From Phycisphaerae bacterium (lineage in GTDB: Bacteria; Planctomycetota; Phycisphaerae; Sedimentisphaerales; Anaerobacaceae): DNA of 5,287 nucleotides. The stretch covers positions 1 through 5,287 of the forward strand of contig JAUWBX010000202.1 of assembly GCA_030609625.1 (NCBI GenBank), written 5' to 3'. Both the position numbers and the translations under genes were made by a program. The notes beneath the pieces were generated by a model, which saw only the letters and a list, made by a program, of their open reading frames with translations, had not been told where the DNA came from and did not search any database. Below, piece by piece: positions 4,286-5,287 of the stretch (positions are counted from its first letter, which is position 1; every line of letters begins with the position of its first letter).

Positions 4286-5287
4286 GACAGCTAAAACCAA
4301 GTGTTTACGCCGTTGGGGCAATTGACTGGGACAGCAGACTGTTTGACAGGCTAATTCCGCTGCCGGATGGGACCAGTTACAATTCCTACCTGATAAAGGG
4401 CAGTAACAAGACGGCATTGCTCGATACGGTGGACCCAACCAAGACAGAAGTTTTATTAGACAATCTTGTCAAACTTGGGATTAATAAAATCGACTACATT
4501 ATTGCCCATCATGCAGAGCAGGACCATTCCGGCTCTCTGCCTGATGTTCTGCTGGTATATCCGGATGCAAAGGTAGTAACAAACCCCAAGTGTAAGGGTA
4601 TGCTGATTGACCTGCTCGGCATAGAAGACGATAAATTTATCACGGTCGAAGACGGCGAAACGCTCTCGTTAGGCGACAAGACTCTGCAGTTTGTTTACCT
4701 TCCGTGGGTGCACTGGCCGGAGACTATGGGCACATATCTTAAAGAGGATAAGATACTTTTTCCATGCGATTTCTTTGGTGCTCACCTTGCCTCCAGCAGT
4801 CTATTCGTTGACGATGAAGCGGTGGTCTATGAATCCGCAAAGCGATATTTCGCTGAGATTATGATGCCATTCAGACGGCAGATAAATGCCAACCTGGCAA
4901 AGCTTAATGATATGGAAATCGAAACAATAGCCCCAAGTCATGGTCCGGTACATAATCGGCCCAAGTTCATTGTTGATGCTTATAAGGACTGGGCTTCTGA
5001 GACCGTCAAAAATGAGGTGGTACTGGCTTATGTTTCGATGCACGGCAGCACAGCTAAAATGGCGTCATATTTTGTCGAGGCCTTGATGGACAGAGGCATT
5101 ACAGTAAGGCAGTTTGAGCTTTCGACGGTCGATATAGGCAAACTTGCAATGGCATTGGTAGATGCGGCAACGGTGGTCATTGGCTCACCTACGGTTCTGA
5201 TAGGGCCGCATCCGTGTGCGGCTTATGCAACTTTCCTGGCAAATGCTCTCAAACCCAAGACTAAATTTGCTTCTATCATAGGCTCTT
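4282..5287 (+). CDS. fprA: A-type flavodiiron protein, O2/NO reductase (3' end outside window)
   Basis: The frame is open for 335 codons from the ATG at 4282 to the edge; the family usually has about 400 residues, so some 60-70 are missing. Residues 1-240 form a metallo-beta-lactamase-like domain with the full diiron set: H77-x-E79-x-D81-H82 (in HHAEQDHSGS), H144 (VHWPET), D163 (PCDFFG) and H220 (APSHG). Residues 246 onward form a flavodoxin domain with the FMN phosphate loop SMHGST (252-257) and the second flavin loop GSPTVLIGPHP (301-311). Such proteins reduce O2 to water, or NO to N2O, with electrons from rubredoxin or coenzyme F420 depending on the host. The start overlaps the tpx stop as ATGA, with weak GAGAT at 4271-4275, so translation is probably coupled. 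Any C-terminal rubredoxin or flavin reductase module would lie beyond the window. Confidence 0.95.
   Translation, partial: MRQLKPSVYAVGAIDWDSRLFDRLIPLPDGTSYNSYLIKGSNKTALLDTVDPTKTEVLLDNLVKLGINKIDYIIAHHAEQDHSGSLPDVLLVYPDAKVVTNPKCKGMLIDLLGIEDDKFITVEDGETLSLGDKTLQFVYLPWVHWPETMGTYLKEDKILFPCDFFGAHLASSSLFVDDEAVVYESAKRYFAEIMMPFRRQINANLAKLNDMEIETIAPSHGPVHNRPKFIVDAYKDWASETVKNEVVLAYVSMHGSTAKMASYFVEALMDRGITVRQFELSTVDIGKLAMALVDAATVVIGSPTVLIGPHPCAAYATFLANALKPKTKFASIIGS

Noticed and set aside
1..5287. CRISPR array, tRNA or rRNA gene, transposase or integrase
   Set aside because: I looked for regularly spaced repeats, cloverleaf-like sequences and recombinase motifs and saw none in the window.

Overview
The window looks like a chromosomal segment from an anaerobic or microaerophilic bacterium. 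It carries rubrerythrin, a flavodiiron protein and a PerR-type peroxide sensor, a set typical of organisms that reduce O2 and peroxide without relying on catalase or superoxide dismutase. The left-hand gene is a PQQ-type beta-propeller of the kind abundant in Planctomycetota, Verrucomicrobiota and related environmental lineages. An anaerobic planctomycete-like host is therefore plausible, but no marker gene here fixes the taxonomy.

Layout. Positions 2-922 hold the C-terminal part of a GC-rich PQQ-like beta-propeller protein, cut by the left window edge. Positions 923-1318 hold no convincing intact gene. They contain a small GC hairpin, weak traces of a decayed minus-strand reading frame, a hairpin followed by a T-run on the minus strand, a TATAAT box inside a small palindrome, a doubled A-tract, and a TTGACA-type promoter that overlaps an inverted repeat. 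From 1319 to the right edge all genes run on the plus strand and look like one operon: a PerR-type Fur-family regulator (1319-1774), a formate/nitrite-transporter (FNT) family channel fused to two CBS domains (1838-3061), rubrerythrin (3157-3729), thiol peroxidase Tpx (3767-4285), and an A-type flavodiiron protein (4282 to the edge, overlapping tpx by ATGA).

How the genes fit together. The regulator has every metal-binding residue of Bacillus subtilis PerR at a constant offset of +11, so it is best read as a peroxide-sensing repressor. An inverted repeat overlapping its predicted promoter is a candidate autoregulatory operator. The three enzymes remove H2O2 and organic peroxides (rubrerythrin, Tpx) and O2 or NO (flavodiiron protein). 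The unexpected member is the second gene, a pentamer-type anion channel with a C-terminal Bateman (CBS pair) module. It suggests a nucleotide-gated channel for formate, nitrite, hydrosulfide or a similar small anion built into a peroxide/oxygen-defence operon. A stable hairpin between the regulator and this gene could separate regulator expression from that of the effector genes.

Base composition drops sharply from the propeller gene to the operon. This suggests that the two parts have different histories and that the gene-free stretch is an old junction. The flavodiiron gene is complete at its start but runs off the right edge.
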